DNA of 21,987 nucleotides from a virus. The translations under genes were made by a program, and so were the position numbers. The number at the start of each line of letters is the position of its first letter. The first letter of the stretch is position 1. Below the pieces are notes generated by a model. That model was not told the DNA's origin. It saw only the letters and a program-made list of their open reading frames with translations, and made no database searches. This document shows, in pieces, positions 8,403 to 20,000 of the stretch. The DNA is taken from the IMG/VR virus record IMGVR_UViG_3300030098_005869, positions 1 to 21,987 of that record. The stretch is one strand, 5' to 3'.

Positions 8403-11039
8403 ATGGCACGAATTCTACCCCCATCAGTATTTAAGGCTAACTTTGAAGCCGCCGAATTTAAACCAACGCAAAGCCAGCGTGTCGGCGAACGCTTTGCTAC
8501 GCCTGAAGGACTGAAGGTTGGGTTAGATGTTGTCGATAAAGTAGGCGGTACGATCTCTGATGCCGTGTCTAGATTTTCTCGTAGCCGCGCCGCTTTAGCT
8601 CGAGCAAGAAAAGAGAATAAACTAGGTAAAGACACAGGGATGTGGGGTACTCAGTACCTTACACTTAACGAAGAAGAGCGAAAACTACTTGAGAGTCAAT
8701 CTTATGGAGCGGGCCAAAGAGATGTTGTTGGAGCTAAAGACACTAAAGCGCGTGCAGAAGGTTATGATGCAATGCGCCGCGCATGGGATCGTCCTGGTAG
8801 CGGGCGTCTTCTTGCTGATCCTACTCGTGATCCGTCAAGGCTTGTAAGCGAAGACTACAAGCGCCTTGCATCTGCCAGCCCGCTGCCTAAAGACCCGGCT
8901 CCACCTAAGTTTATTAAGGTTCAATCGTCTGATCTTGAAAACCTAGCAAAGCCCTTGTCTAGCCCTGTGGGTCAGGACCTTGAAGCCTCTGGTGTTATTG
9001 CTGATCAAATTGGCGTAGGAGAAGATGCCGCTGCCTTAATTCAAAGAGCCAATACCGGGCAACTTAAGCCGGAAGATATCGCACGGCTTACGGCGCTTCC
9101 TCAGTTTGTTCTTCATCAAGGCCAGTTCACAGATAAAGACGGCGTTGTTCGTGAAGCTCCTACCATTCGTCTTAGTGATGACTATGCCAGAGAAGCACTA
9201 AGAGCTGCTGGTGATAATGAAAACGTAAAGAGAGCTATCCGAGAGAGCCTTGCTCGCAGGGCTGTTAGTATCTTGGCTCGATCTCAGCACCCGCGCCTAG
9301 CAGATGGAATCGATCGCCTTCGTCGTTATCGGTCGGCCCTTAGTAAGATGCGTTATGCTGCTCCATTTATGAGCGCAAACCATCCAGACTTTATGGCCTA
9401 CCGAAGAGAAATGGAGCAATCCGGTTACGGTCGGATGACTATGGGCGGTCAAAACCCCGATGATTACCTTAGTCAGCTTGGTGTAATTGAATTACAAGAA
9501 AAAGATCTTCTTAAGAGGCTGGAACGAAAAGAGCGCGATGCCGGGGAAAGCAGGGTTAACAACCTAAGTAAAGAAGAGGTTAGTACGCTCCATTGGCTAC
9601 GCGAAAAGTATGGCTCATCAGCAGCGCCTTCGTCCGGCACTGGTGGAAGCGCCACCACCACTCAAGGTGGTGGTGTCGCAACCCCACCCGCATCGGCAGA
9701 TGCAGATACAACACAAACTATTCCGACTTCGCAAGCTTTAGCTATTGCGGCAGGAAAAGCTGAAATGCCTGCTTCAACACCTGCCCCGACATCGGCACCT
9801 GCTCCTGCTCCAGTAGCCACCCCGGCTCCAGTGCCCACTCCGGCTCCACCGGTTGCTCCACTGGTTGCGCCTACGCCTGCTTCCAACGTATTACCAGGCG
9901 ATACTGACCCGGCAACCGGAATGCCACTAGGCGATGACGGGCCTCGGATATCCCCTCTGGAGCCACCGCCTTCAGGATCTCCAGGCCGCAGGCCCGGCTC
10001 TCATTGGCCTGGCTTAGTGGAAATTCCTACAAGGCAAGAGGAACAGGAGGCTCGTTCTCAAGCAGCAAGACAGCGACTAAGAGATAAATTTACTTATGGA
10101 TTACCCCGGTACGGCTCGCCTGGTTATGACCCCCGGGTTCATGCTGAACGACTAAGAAGAGATAGGGTTCCCGCAGAAACAATTGAAAAAATAATTCCTG
10201 GTTATAGGAACCTGGGAGTTGAGCCTAAATCAACTGGCACAAAAAAAGTTAAGCAAAATATTGGCGGCAAAATAGTAACCCACGAGTTTCCAACCTATAA
10301 GGCAATGGCGGTTGGCGCTAGAAACAAAAAGAAAAGGCTTCCTGCTGTATCCGCAAAAGACAAAGCGAGAAGAGTTAATCTTCTTCGGGCTGCTGCTAAA
10401 AAATACAAGATTGATCCTGACTTGTATGTTGCCCTTGCTGACCAGGAAAGCAAGTACCATGACAAGGCTGTGTCAGATCAGTATGCTATCGGCCTAACTC
10501 AGATGACACCTTCAGCGTGGCTTGATATTGGTGGTAAACCTGAAGACTTTAAGACCCTTTTTGATGAGTCGGTAGCAGCCGAATCAGGAGCTAAGTTTTT
10601 ACACCTTCTTCGCAAACGACTTATTGTGGCTAAGGAACTTAAGAAAAACGACCCCAAAGAAAACGAAAAGATCATGGCTGTTTACAATGCCGGGCTTAGT
10701 GCGTTTAGAAATGAAGGGTTTGAAAAGAATTCTAGAAGAAGCAAAAAAACAGGTAAGCTTTATAGCGGCTTGATGAACCCAAAACGATCAGTGTTTTTAA
10801 GGGACGCAAAAGGAAATAAGATTCCTCTAAAAGGAAAAGACGGAAAACAGTTAAAAACCAAAAAGGGCAAGCTAAGGTGGAAGACTCGTGATGGTGAGAC
10901 TTACCACTACGTTACAAACATCATGAAGAACTACAAAAAGATCAAAGCCCTTGCTGCAAAAGAAAACAAAAAAACGCCCAAGAAAAAAGAAAAGGTCGTT
11001 GAGAAGCCAGGACCCAAAGCCCCGAAAGAAGGAACCTGA
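8403..11039 (+). CDS. Virion protein with C-terminal lytic transglycosylase (SLT) domain
   Basis: The chosen ATG at 8403 gives 878 residues; a TTG at 8391 would add four residues but overlap the upstream gene. The first 450 residues are helical and charged, without a known domain. A Pro/Ala linker (456-494) follows. Residues 663-765 match a goose-lysozyme-like SLT fold. E682 in the DQESKYH motif is the expected catalytic Glu, followed by AVSDQYAIGLTQMTP (689-703) and MAVYNAG with Y761/N762/G764. Such domains cut peptidoglycan glycan strands by forming 1,6-anhydro ends. In virions they open a local hole for DNA entry. Here the enzyme sits near the C-terminus, unlike T7 gp16 where it is N-terminal. 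The last 30 residues are very Lys-rich. The position between two likely ejection proteins supports a role in entry. Confidence 0.8.
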   Translation: MARILPPSVFKANFEAAEFKPTQSQRVGERFATPEGLKVGLDVVDKVGGTISDAVSRFSRSRAALARARKENKLGKDTGMWGTQYLTLNEEERKLLESQSYGAGQRDVVGAKDTKARAEGYDAMRRAWDRPGSGRLLADPTRDPSRLVSEDYKRLASASPLPKDPAPPKFIKVQSSDLENLAKPLSSPVGQDLEASGVIADQIGVGEDAAALIQRANTGQLKPEDIARLTALPQFVLHQGQFTDKDGVVREAPTIRLSDDYAREALRAAGDNENVKRAIRESLARRAVSILARSQHPRLADGIDRLRRYRSALSKMRYAAPFMSANHPDFMAYRREMEQSGYGRMTMGGQNPDDYLSQLGVIELQEKDLLKRLERKERDAGESRVNNLSKEEVSTLHWLREKYGSSAAPSSGTGGSATTTQGGGVATPPASADADTTQTIPTSQALAIAAGKAEMPASTPAPTSAPAPAPVATPAPVPTPAPPVAPLVAPTPASNVLPGDTDPATGMPLGDDGPRISPLEPPPSGSPGRRPGSHWPGLVEIPTRQEEQEARSQAARQRLRDKFTYGLPRYGSPGYDPRVHAERLRRDRVPAETIEKIIPGYRNLGVEPKSTGTKKVKQNIGGKIVTHEFPTYKAMAVGARNKKKRLPAVSAKDKARRVNLLRAAAKKYKIDPDLYVALADQESKYHDKAVSDQYAIGLTQMTPSAWLDIGGKPEDFKTLFDESVAAESGAKFLHLLRKRLIVAKELKKNDPKENEKIMAVYNAGLSAFRNEGFEKNSRRSKKTGKLYSGLMNPKRSVFLRDAKGNKIPLKGKDGKQLKTKKGKLRWKTRDGETYHYVTNIMKNYKKIKALAAKENKKTPKKKEKVVEKPGPKAPKEGT
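9653..9675 (+). repeat. Hairpin of CACCACCAC / GTGGTGGTG
   Basis: Nine bases pair perfectly across a five-base loop (TCAAG). It lies inside the transglycosylase gene, just before the Pro/Ala linker, and encodes ATTTQGGGV. It may reflect simple triplet repeats rather than a functional hairpin. Confidence 0.7.
9768..9884 (+). repeat. Pro/Ala low-complexity linker
   Basis: Residues 456-494 of the transglycosylase protein alternate Pro, Ala, Thr, Ser and Val with imperfect repeats of the type TPAPVPTPAP. The DNA shows matching short repeats (GCTCC, CCGGCTCC). It should act as an extended, flexible link between the N-terminal part and the catalytic domain. Confidence 0.85.
11029..11034 (+). promoter_or_regulatory. 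Ribosome binding site for the giant protein
   Basis: AAGGAA lies eight bases before the ATG at 11043, within the last codons of the transglycosylase gene. It supports this start. Confidence 0.55.
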
Positions 11040-11042
11040 CGA

Positions 11043-14000
11043 ATGAGTGAATTAGGTAGGCGTATTGCTGAGAACATTGCTCGATCACGAGGTCGCGAGC
11101 GGAAAGAGCTTACTCGAGAGCAGCGGGAAGAAGGAGCCAAATTACGCCAATATATTGCTAAGACACAAAAAGGACCTACCCCAGAATCAGAGTTTCTTAA
11201 GAAGGTAAGCCAAAGTTTTACAGGTGACGCCCCTCTTTCTCCTGAGGCACAAGCAAGGCTTGATCGAATTGGGGGCGGTCCTCTTGGTGCGGTAGCTGGG
11301 TTTCAAGAGCAGCTAAAAGCTAATCGAGAAGCCGAATTCAAGGAGATGGCCGAAAAGAAAGAAGAGTATAGCTGGCCTAGGAAAGTAGCATCTTTTGTTC
11401 CTGGTTTTATAGGTGGCGCAGCCCACGGTGTTTTAGAGGTTGCTGACTATGCTATGGGCGGTGGCCCGCACAACTTGCGAGCAGAAGCCCTTGAGCAAAG
11501 GCGAAATGCAGCTTTCGATCAAAACGAGCAGCGTCTTTATTTTCTTAGGGACTACGCAGAAAAGCACGGAGAAGAAGCAGCAAAAGCTCTTGATGAAGCA
11601 GACCGTGAGCACATGCGCAACGTTGTTGTGTACCAACCTGAGATTTTAGAGCAGCAAGGATTCCCTACATTAAGATCTGAGAGTGAAGGACCTATCTCAC
11701 GTTTTTTGGGTCTGAGTTTTAATGAGGGGTTCCACAATACACCGATCTATAAAGCTGATCCAAAATTCTGGAAGAAGCTAAGAGAGCTAAACGCCGACAA
11801 AGAAACTCTCGGAATTTATAACGACAGTTTTGAGGTCCAAAGAAAGATTGACTTTCCTCTTTATGGGGCAATGATCGAAGCTCACAAGCAGTTTAACGAT
11901 GAAGTCCAAGCATTGATCGCTCGAGATGCTGGCTTGTGGGAAGGTTGGGAAGAAGACTTTCTCAACATGGGCGCTGGGACTATTGAGTTTCTAGCCTCTG
12001 CTGTTGGCGCAGGGACCCTCCAGAAAAACCAGACACCCTTTCAAGCTGCATGGAATATGGGAAGGCAGGGCACAGCAGGTACGGTAGGTGCTGGCATTGC
12101 CGCTCTTACTCCCGATGAAAACAATGAAATCTTAGGCATTCCTCTTCCTCAGTTAGCAAGGAAGCCAATGCTAATGATGGCTGTTCTTGGCCCGGCCCTT
12201 CTTCGTGCAGCAAAAATGCCGATCACAACAAAGCGCGGTAAAATTGTTCAAAGAATGAGAAAGCGCGACCCGCAATTCGATGCCATGATGAGAAGGCTCG
12301 AGGGCCTTGGCATTAAAGATGAGGGCGGTGCTTTAATTAAAGAGTCTGCTGCTGCGCAAGCGGCAGCAAAGCTCGGCGAAAGCGCCCCTGTTTTATGGGC
12401 AAAAGGAACAAAGCCCTATAAGGTATTAAAAGATATAGCTGATACTCCCTTACCTTTTAGGCCCAAGATTAGGGACAAGGGAAAAGTTACTAAGGGGCAA
12501 GATAAAACCCCTGGTTTTTCCGAGCGTGTTGCTGGGAAGCTTGTTGATAGAACCTGGGGTGATGTTGCGGCGGCTGGTGCTCGTGGTGCTTTTTACTGGG
12601 CTTGGACCGGTGCACCACAGCTTGGGATTATGCACCCCCTTGCAGGAACAATGCACGGATTCCTTCTCAAGTCAGATAGATATAAAGGCATGGCAAACTG
12701 GGGCCGCCGAACATTTACCCGTAGTGGGTATCAAGCCCAGACGGATGCTGAGCTAGCAGAGCAGGCTGGCCAGGCTTCTTCTACAATAGCTGATGTAACC
12801 CGTGAGGCTACAGCCGGTACGGCTGCCATGGTTATGGCTCTTAACGAGGTGGATAATTATCCCAATGGTGTTCCTGGTGGTTACTCGGTTTTAGAATCGC
12901 CAGCATACATTGAAAAAGTACAGCGAGGAGAGGGGATGTTTGGGCGAAGGACAATCGCCGGCCTCCCTGATTCAGAAGTTATCTTGCCACCTAATGTAAC
13001 TGTCTCTCCTACCGCGACAGCGAGGCGAGGAGAGGCTCCCCCCCTTAAGGGGGGAGAGCCTTCTCCCGGAGGCACTAGGTGGATGGCGAGAATGCCCCGA
13101 GAAAAATACCGTGTTCAATTAAGGGGGAACTCAGAAGCAAAAATTATATCAGATATTAAATCCAAAGGAGCTGAGCTTAAACGTCTTTTATCTGAAATAG
13201 CTGACAATACCGAAAGGGAATTAGCAGGAGAAAAGGTAAGAGTTAAAGGGCCAACCAAAGATGTCGATGCTCTTAACTTAGCCAATGAAATTAATGATCT
13301 TCAAAGAGAACTTAATCGAAGAAAAGCAGTAAAAGAAGCGCAAGAAAAAGGGAGTGTAAGTATACCCCCTGAAGAAATTAAGTACCAAGCCCTTAAGGAT
13401 TTTACCAAGGAGCTTCGTAAAAATTATGATGAAGCAACGGTGCGTCAGGTCTTAGCTCAAATCGAAGCTGCCGGCCCTGAAGCCCCTACCTGGGAAGCTA
13501 GTCCCGATGCCTTTACCGACAAGAGGCGGACCCGAGACTTTAGCCCTACAGACGAGCCTACTGGCAGAACGGGCGAGCGCCCCACTGGTGTTGGTCAAAC
13601 GTACACAATTCGAAGCGGCGAAAACGTCTACCGGATTATTGACCAAGACGCTCAGATCAAAGAGAATCGTCTTCTTATGATTGATGCTGCTAACCGTGCG
13701 GCAGAAAACCTTAAGGAATCAATCAAGGAAGAGATCGCTATTCTTAAGCAGTCTTCTACAGAAGGAAGATGGAGCGAAAGATACAAGCAAGAACAAATAA
13801 GCAACCTTGAGCAGAACCTTCGCCTTGTTGATGTCGCTCTTGATGAGTGGTTATCAAGGAGTCCTGATAACCCAGGTCTTGATTCTTTGGTTAGCGAGCT
13901 TGAGGCTCTAGGGAAAGAAGGTAGATGGGAAGAGGACGTTCCTCGAAGCCGCTCTCCTAGAGAAGCGCAGCAATCATTCCAAGCACGAGCAAACGAACAA

Positions 14001-17000
14001 GCGGCAAAGCAAACCCAAAAAGAAGCATTCATGTTTGAGCTTGAGCAAGCTCAGATTGAAATGGTGACAGAAGCCCAAGGCAAAGACGGAGCCGTTGGGA
14101 AGCTAATGACTAAACTCTATGATGAGTTTGGTCGAAGCGCAGTAGACATTGCAATCAGGGAACAAAACCGCAAAGCCCGCAAGGTATCGGAAGCAGCAGA
14201 TGATTCTGCTTACTATCCCATTACCTGGACTGGCGCTGTTGTTGCCGGCACTCCGCTTGCTCGCTTGATTGAGCGTGGCTCCATTGGGCGTAAGGTTGAT
14301 CTTGAAGCTGAGATCCCTAAGCCTCGTAAGCCTGAATCACCAGCAGCAAGACCGTGGATGGCAGAAGATAAACCAAGGTGGTTAGAAGGCCCAGAAAGAG
14401 AACAGCTACTAAAAGATATTCTTAAAGACGGCATTGATACACCTTCTGGAGATTATCTTTTCCACACGACAGACGTGGATTCTGCGTTTTCTATTACAAA
14501 AGAAGGTGGATTTGATTCCGGCGGTGTTACACCAACACCATTTACTGAATGGGGATATGGCGACTACGTTGTTGTCTTTAGGCGAAAAGACTTAGGCAAC
14601 GTTGGGGATGGTGGCGACGTTGCTCTTGTGAAATCTGGTTTTACTCCTGCTGATCCTATTGCCACATTTACAATGTCTGAGCTTGGTGTAAGCGAAAGGC
14701 AAAGGCCCTTAGGAGCAAGGGCAAGCGAAATGGGGGTGACTGATTATGACCCACCAGAAGCGTACGAGCCAAGGAAGCCGGTACTAGAAACGGTCGAGAT
14801 TAAATATAGGGATGGTGCTGCGAAGAAAGAGGCTGCTGTTATTGGCAACTGGGCTGTTCACAAAGGTCTGGCCTCGACAAAAAGAGAGCCGAATTGGACT
14901 GTTACACACCTGCCTACAGGTATGAGGCTACCACTCGAAGCCGATATTCCAATCCTGAAATCTACAAAATACCCCGGAGAAAAACTTCTTAAAAAAGAAG
15001 CTCTAAATATTATCCAGGAAATTGATCGTCATGGTATTGCAGATATTCCTGATGAAGCAACAGCGAAAAGGGCTTTTGATGAAGGTGTTTTCAATCGGCT
15101 CGGAACCGATGATGTCCGCCCCTTTGGAGTAGCCAAAGCAAAGCCACAGCCTAAGCCCAAGGCGAAAGACCCAGGCATTGCAGCCGTCCTTCAGGAAAAA
15201 ACAACTCCCGTTACATTTAAGCGAACGGAAAGATCTACCAAAGGTACAGGTGAGTATATGGGAAGGCCCTATAAGCCTTCTGATAAACCCCTGACCGAAA
15301 GAATTACAAGGCCCGGTGATCCCAACGAAATGATTACAGCCTTTGAGGCGGCGGGGAGAGGAAGCACGCCTGGTACTCAGACAGCCATACGCGAAGGTAA
15401 AGTTGTCGATACCTTAGATCCGTCACCCCAAGAGATAGCTAGCTTTAGACGCGGGGTAGAAGCAGCCGAAGGAAGGGCAGCGCAACTACGAGCAGAAAAA
15501 GACAGGCCCAAGCCACCCGGTGTTAAGCTGCCCGTAAAGAATAAGTTTACCGCTAAAGACCAAGCTAAGTCTGACAAGGCCACAAAGTTTATTGGTAAAG
15601 GCAGTAAAAAAAGCAGCACCAATGCTTACGCTAAAGCTTGGGGCGAGTTAGCCAATACAGGCAAGTACTCAAGTTACGATACCGTATTTGTTTCAGCCGA
15701 AGGAAAGAGAAAAGGTAGAGTTAAGCTTGATGAAGCCGAGCTAGGTAAAGCCCTTGCTGCCAAGGCAACAATCATTACCGACACTCCTTCAAACAGAAAG
15801 CGCGATTACAATATCGGAGAAAGGGAGATCGCATCCTTTCTTACTGAGTGGGATTATAAAGAGGTTGCACCTGGTACATGGAAGGCCCCAACTGGAATAA
15901 CCAAGAGAAAGCTTGGCCAGGCAACAGCAACAAGCAAAAGAAAGCTTACGCCTGAAGAACTAAAAGCCCAAAAGGAAGCTGGGTTTGTTGAGCTAACCAA
16001 AGAAAGCAAACCTTTAGATACACCTGTTCATTGGGGTAAAGGCCAAAATAAAATCCTTAGCAACTTTGCTGATGCTCCGTTTACGTTTCGGGGTAAGAAA
16101 TTTAAAACAGCAGAAGGCGCTTACCAGGCACACAAGTCAGGAAGATATGTTCATGGGTTCCAAGAGCTTTCTGGCAAGGCCGCTAAATCCAAGGGTCACG
16201 GTAAAGATGTAGACAAAGCAACAAACCTAGATTTGATGCGGGAAATTCTGAGCGAAAAATACAATCAGGTTCCGGCATTTAAAAAAGCGTTAGATAGTGC
16301 AGGTAAAATTACTCACCCTGTTGGCGATGCGTTTTGGCGAGATAACTTTCCTCCGTTACTTGAGGAGCTAAAAGGAAAAAGGGTTGAAGCTTTTTCTGAG
16401 AAGAATCTCAACCGACTCAGAACAAACTTCAAAAGAATAGCAAACTTACCGCGCAACAAGAGAAGCTCGGAGATGTATAAGTTTGCTCGGAGTCTTGTCG
16501 CTGACGATAGCGTTCCACTAAAAATTAAAAAAGCTATATGGGCTGCTGCTACTGGTGGACCCAATCCACACATCTCTAAGAACTACGGGAAAGCACCTGG
16601 GCCAGGCCAACCATCTCGAACAAGTGATCCAAGCAAATACAAGAACGCCCACGAGGAGGTCCTTGGTTATTTAGAAGGCGACCGTCCCGCTGAGGCTTTA
16701 GCTACGTCACGCCCCATTCAGTTTGATAAAGCTAAAGATGGTGTTGAACTAGGCAAGCAGTTAGCTAAAGACATCAACACCATTGAAACCGCCTTCGCTA
16801 ATAAGGATATTACCCTCGACCAAAGGGTGACAGCATTACGGGATATCTATGACAACATCATAGAAGATGTTCGCCAAGGCGAGCGCGGCCGCCAAAACAA
16901 ATATGAATACATGTCTGAGACTGGAGAGCAAAGACGCTCTGGTGATCGGGCAGTCCTTTCTCGTGTTGGTTCTGCTGCTATAAGCAGGGCAAGACAAACT

Positions 17001-20000
17001 GGGCGAACCCCCCTTCAAGAGGCAGCAGGTTTACTTGAGCAGCTTGACACAGCCATCCAAAGAGCTGAGACAGAAAGCTTAAAGACACCTGGATCAAGAG
17101 CTTACGAGGCAACAAACGCAGCCAGGAAGATCTGGAAAGGCGATAAGGTCGAAGGTGTTACCCCAGGGTTCAAACGTCTTGTTACCAGGCTTAGAGACAA
17201 AGCCAGGGCCAGTGAAAAGGGAACGGGTCGTCCGCTTGATGCAGATATAATTAACGCTATAGATAAACTTGATCTTCCCGCCCATGAGAAGCTTGCACTC
17301 CGCGAGGCCACAAAGAAAGTTGTAGCTGCGGACCAGGCAAACCATGTTGATCGCGGCGCTGGCTACACCTCGAACCAAGTCCCGATGAGCAAAGAGGCAA
17401 GGGCTCGTGAGGTCGCTGCTGTCGAAACATCAATTAGCGCAATCAGGACTGCCGCTGATAAGTTGAGTGTCCCCAGGGAGCAGATGACAAAGAACATTTG
17501 GGACGCAGCCAAGAAGCTTGATCGGTTACGCCCAAAGAAAAAAGCACCTAAAGATCCTTATCGTTATAAGGATCGAGTGTATGCAAACCTTGGTGACACA
17601 GTTGTTCCAACCTGGCTAGCTAAAGAGCTTAAGAAAACGCTTAATAAGTTTGAAGAACTGGGCATGTCAAAAACCCAGCGTGATGCTTATCAGCTAGGAC
17701 AGATGGACATTTGGAACAGTGGGCTTACTCTTATCACCTCTGAAAAAGCTAAGGTTATAATTGGAGACAAGGTTATATCTAAGCTGGAAAGCATGCTTGA
17801 TACGACCTTCGATAACGCAACAAAGGACCGAGTAAAGAGCCAGCTTAACGAATACCTTGATAACTTCAACATGCCATTTACCGGCCGAGAAAGAATGGCT
17901 GATTACTCGCTTAATCTTCCCGGTCCAATGACGGCCATGGGCTTGCTCGAGGTAGCAACTAGAACGGTGCCAGATATTTTCCATTACAAAGGAAAGAAAG
18001 GTAAAGCTCTTGGTGCTGTAAGCATTCCCGAGGCTCTCTTCGAGGCGCTTGATGATCTAAAAAAAGCCGGAAAGAAAAAAGATATTATAGAGATTCAAGC
18101 TGAAGCGTTTGCTAACCTGAACAACCAATGGACAGCGCAGACTAAAGTCCTCGCCCTCAATAAGATCCGCAACCAGGAGATGGCTAGATTTGGTATTGAC
18201 CAAAGCATGACGAAAGAAGAAATCGCTGCTCGCATTGTTATTCGTCGTCTTGTTCACCAAGATGCAATGCCCTTAATGCTTCCTGATAGGGCAACTAAAG
18301 TTGTGATGGGTGATAACCGTCTCAAGTATGAAGCTGAACGCATAACAGCTAAGGATATTGCTGACGCTATAGAGCTTGATCCAGAAGGAATGATTAAAGA
18401 AATCAAAGATGAGATTACTAATCTCAAAAAAGACGGTGTTCTTATTTCTGATCTCACAAGAAAAGATATTCGCAGGCTCCGGGAGAAAGACGGACCACTG
18501 CAAGAGATTGCTGATGACTTAGAAAGAATGCTCACAAAAGATAAAGACAGTGTTGATTCAGATCTGAACGCTTTGTTTGACGACGTAATGACGAACGAAG
18601 AAAAGGCAACTAAAGCGCCTAAGCGTCATGATGTTCGTGAGGGTGAGAGCTTAGTCGATCCTGATCTAAACTTTGATTACACCTACAACGAAAGTTTAAC
18701 TGATTCGATTTATAATTCCTCAATGAATAACGAATGGTTAAACAGTATGGCTTTTGATGCTCGCATTTTGCAGGATCAACAAAAGTCTTTCTCTAAATTT
18801 ATTTCAGACATGAAGGGTAACGTAACTTACAACTCTTTGCTTACGAACGTTGGCAATTTAGCTGGTCACTCTTTAGTCACAGGGCTTCTTACTGGTGAGA
18901 TGCCAACAACATTTTATAACCGAGTAGCAAGAGAAGCCTGGCTTTATAAGAAGTATTCAAAAAACGAATCAGCTTTTGTTGAGCAGTATGGCAGAAAAAT
19001 GGGTCCAAGGATCGAAGCTTATGATGCCATTAAAAACTATGCTAACATTCAGAACTTAGACTTTGCATCTGTCGAAAGCTCTTTACCATCTGGTACAGGG
19101 TGGGCAGGGGTTGGCTCAGGACTCGGTGGTCTTGGCGCTAAGAGCAAAGCCTATCAATCTTATCGGGCATTGAGGCGACAGATTTACCAGCTTGAAGACA
19201 ACGGCCCCCGCCTCGCCGAAACAGTTAGAGAATATATTGATGTGACCAAAGAGCTTGATGCTCTTAAGCCTGGAGAGTTTCGTGCGCTGCCTACGGGCAA
19301 GCAGGGTATGACTATTGTCGAGAGAAGATCTGATGGCTACTTGTACCGAGGCAAACAAAACCTAAGTGCGAACGCAAAAGAGTTTAAAAAATTAAAAGTT
19401 TCCTATGCTGTCCGAAAGGTATCGGGTCGCATCTTTAACTACAACGAGGTTCCCAGGTTTATTAAGATGGCCCGAGCTAATAAGCTTGGTGCTGCTGGCT
19501 TATTGATAAGCCCCTTTCTTAGCTTTCCTTACTTAGCGGTAGACATACCTGGATTTAAAAAAGGTGTGTTCGGTTCCATTCTCGGCGACAACCTAACAGG
19601 AACAAGTGGTTACACAAACAGTCCTGCGGTCATGCAAAAGATGGCAAGAAGAGAAGCAGTGAGATCCCTTCGTGTTCTTCGTTGGGGTCTAGCCGTCAAT
19701 CAGTTTAAGCATCCTTTGAATAATGATCTTGATGAGATTGCTCGATTCAATATGGAGCCGGGAAGTACAACCGCCGCAATGATTCGCAGCAGTGACAAGC
19801 CAAACACAGTAGGTGTTTGGCGTTGGAACAATGCGAATGTTTTCGAGGCGAGTATTCTTTTGCTACGCAATATCTTAGGTGCGCAAGCGTGGTTAGCGGA
19901 CAAAGCTTTGCCAGCAAGTGCAAAGCGAAATAAAAACGTTCAGTATTATTTGCATCAAAGAGCTGAAGGCAAAGTCAACACACCCAAAGATGTTGTTAAG

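Noticed and set aside
13584-13640. LysM-like motif in the giant protein (YTIRSGENVYRIID)
   Set aside because: The first strand and helix resemble LysM, but the expected second half with the conserved Asn and 'pGq.l.iP' ending is missing. The sequence continues as a charged helix.
14036-14053. Inverted repeat TGAGCTTG-AG-CAAGCTCA
   Set aside because: Its two-base loop and its place in a coiled-coil coding region rich in GAG/CTT codons make chance the likelier cause.
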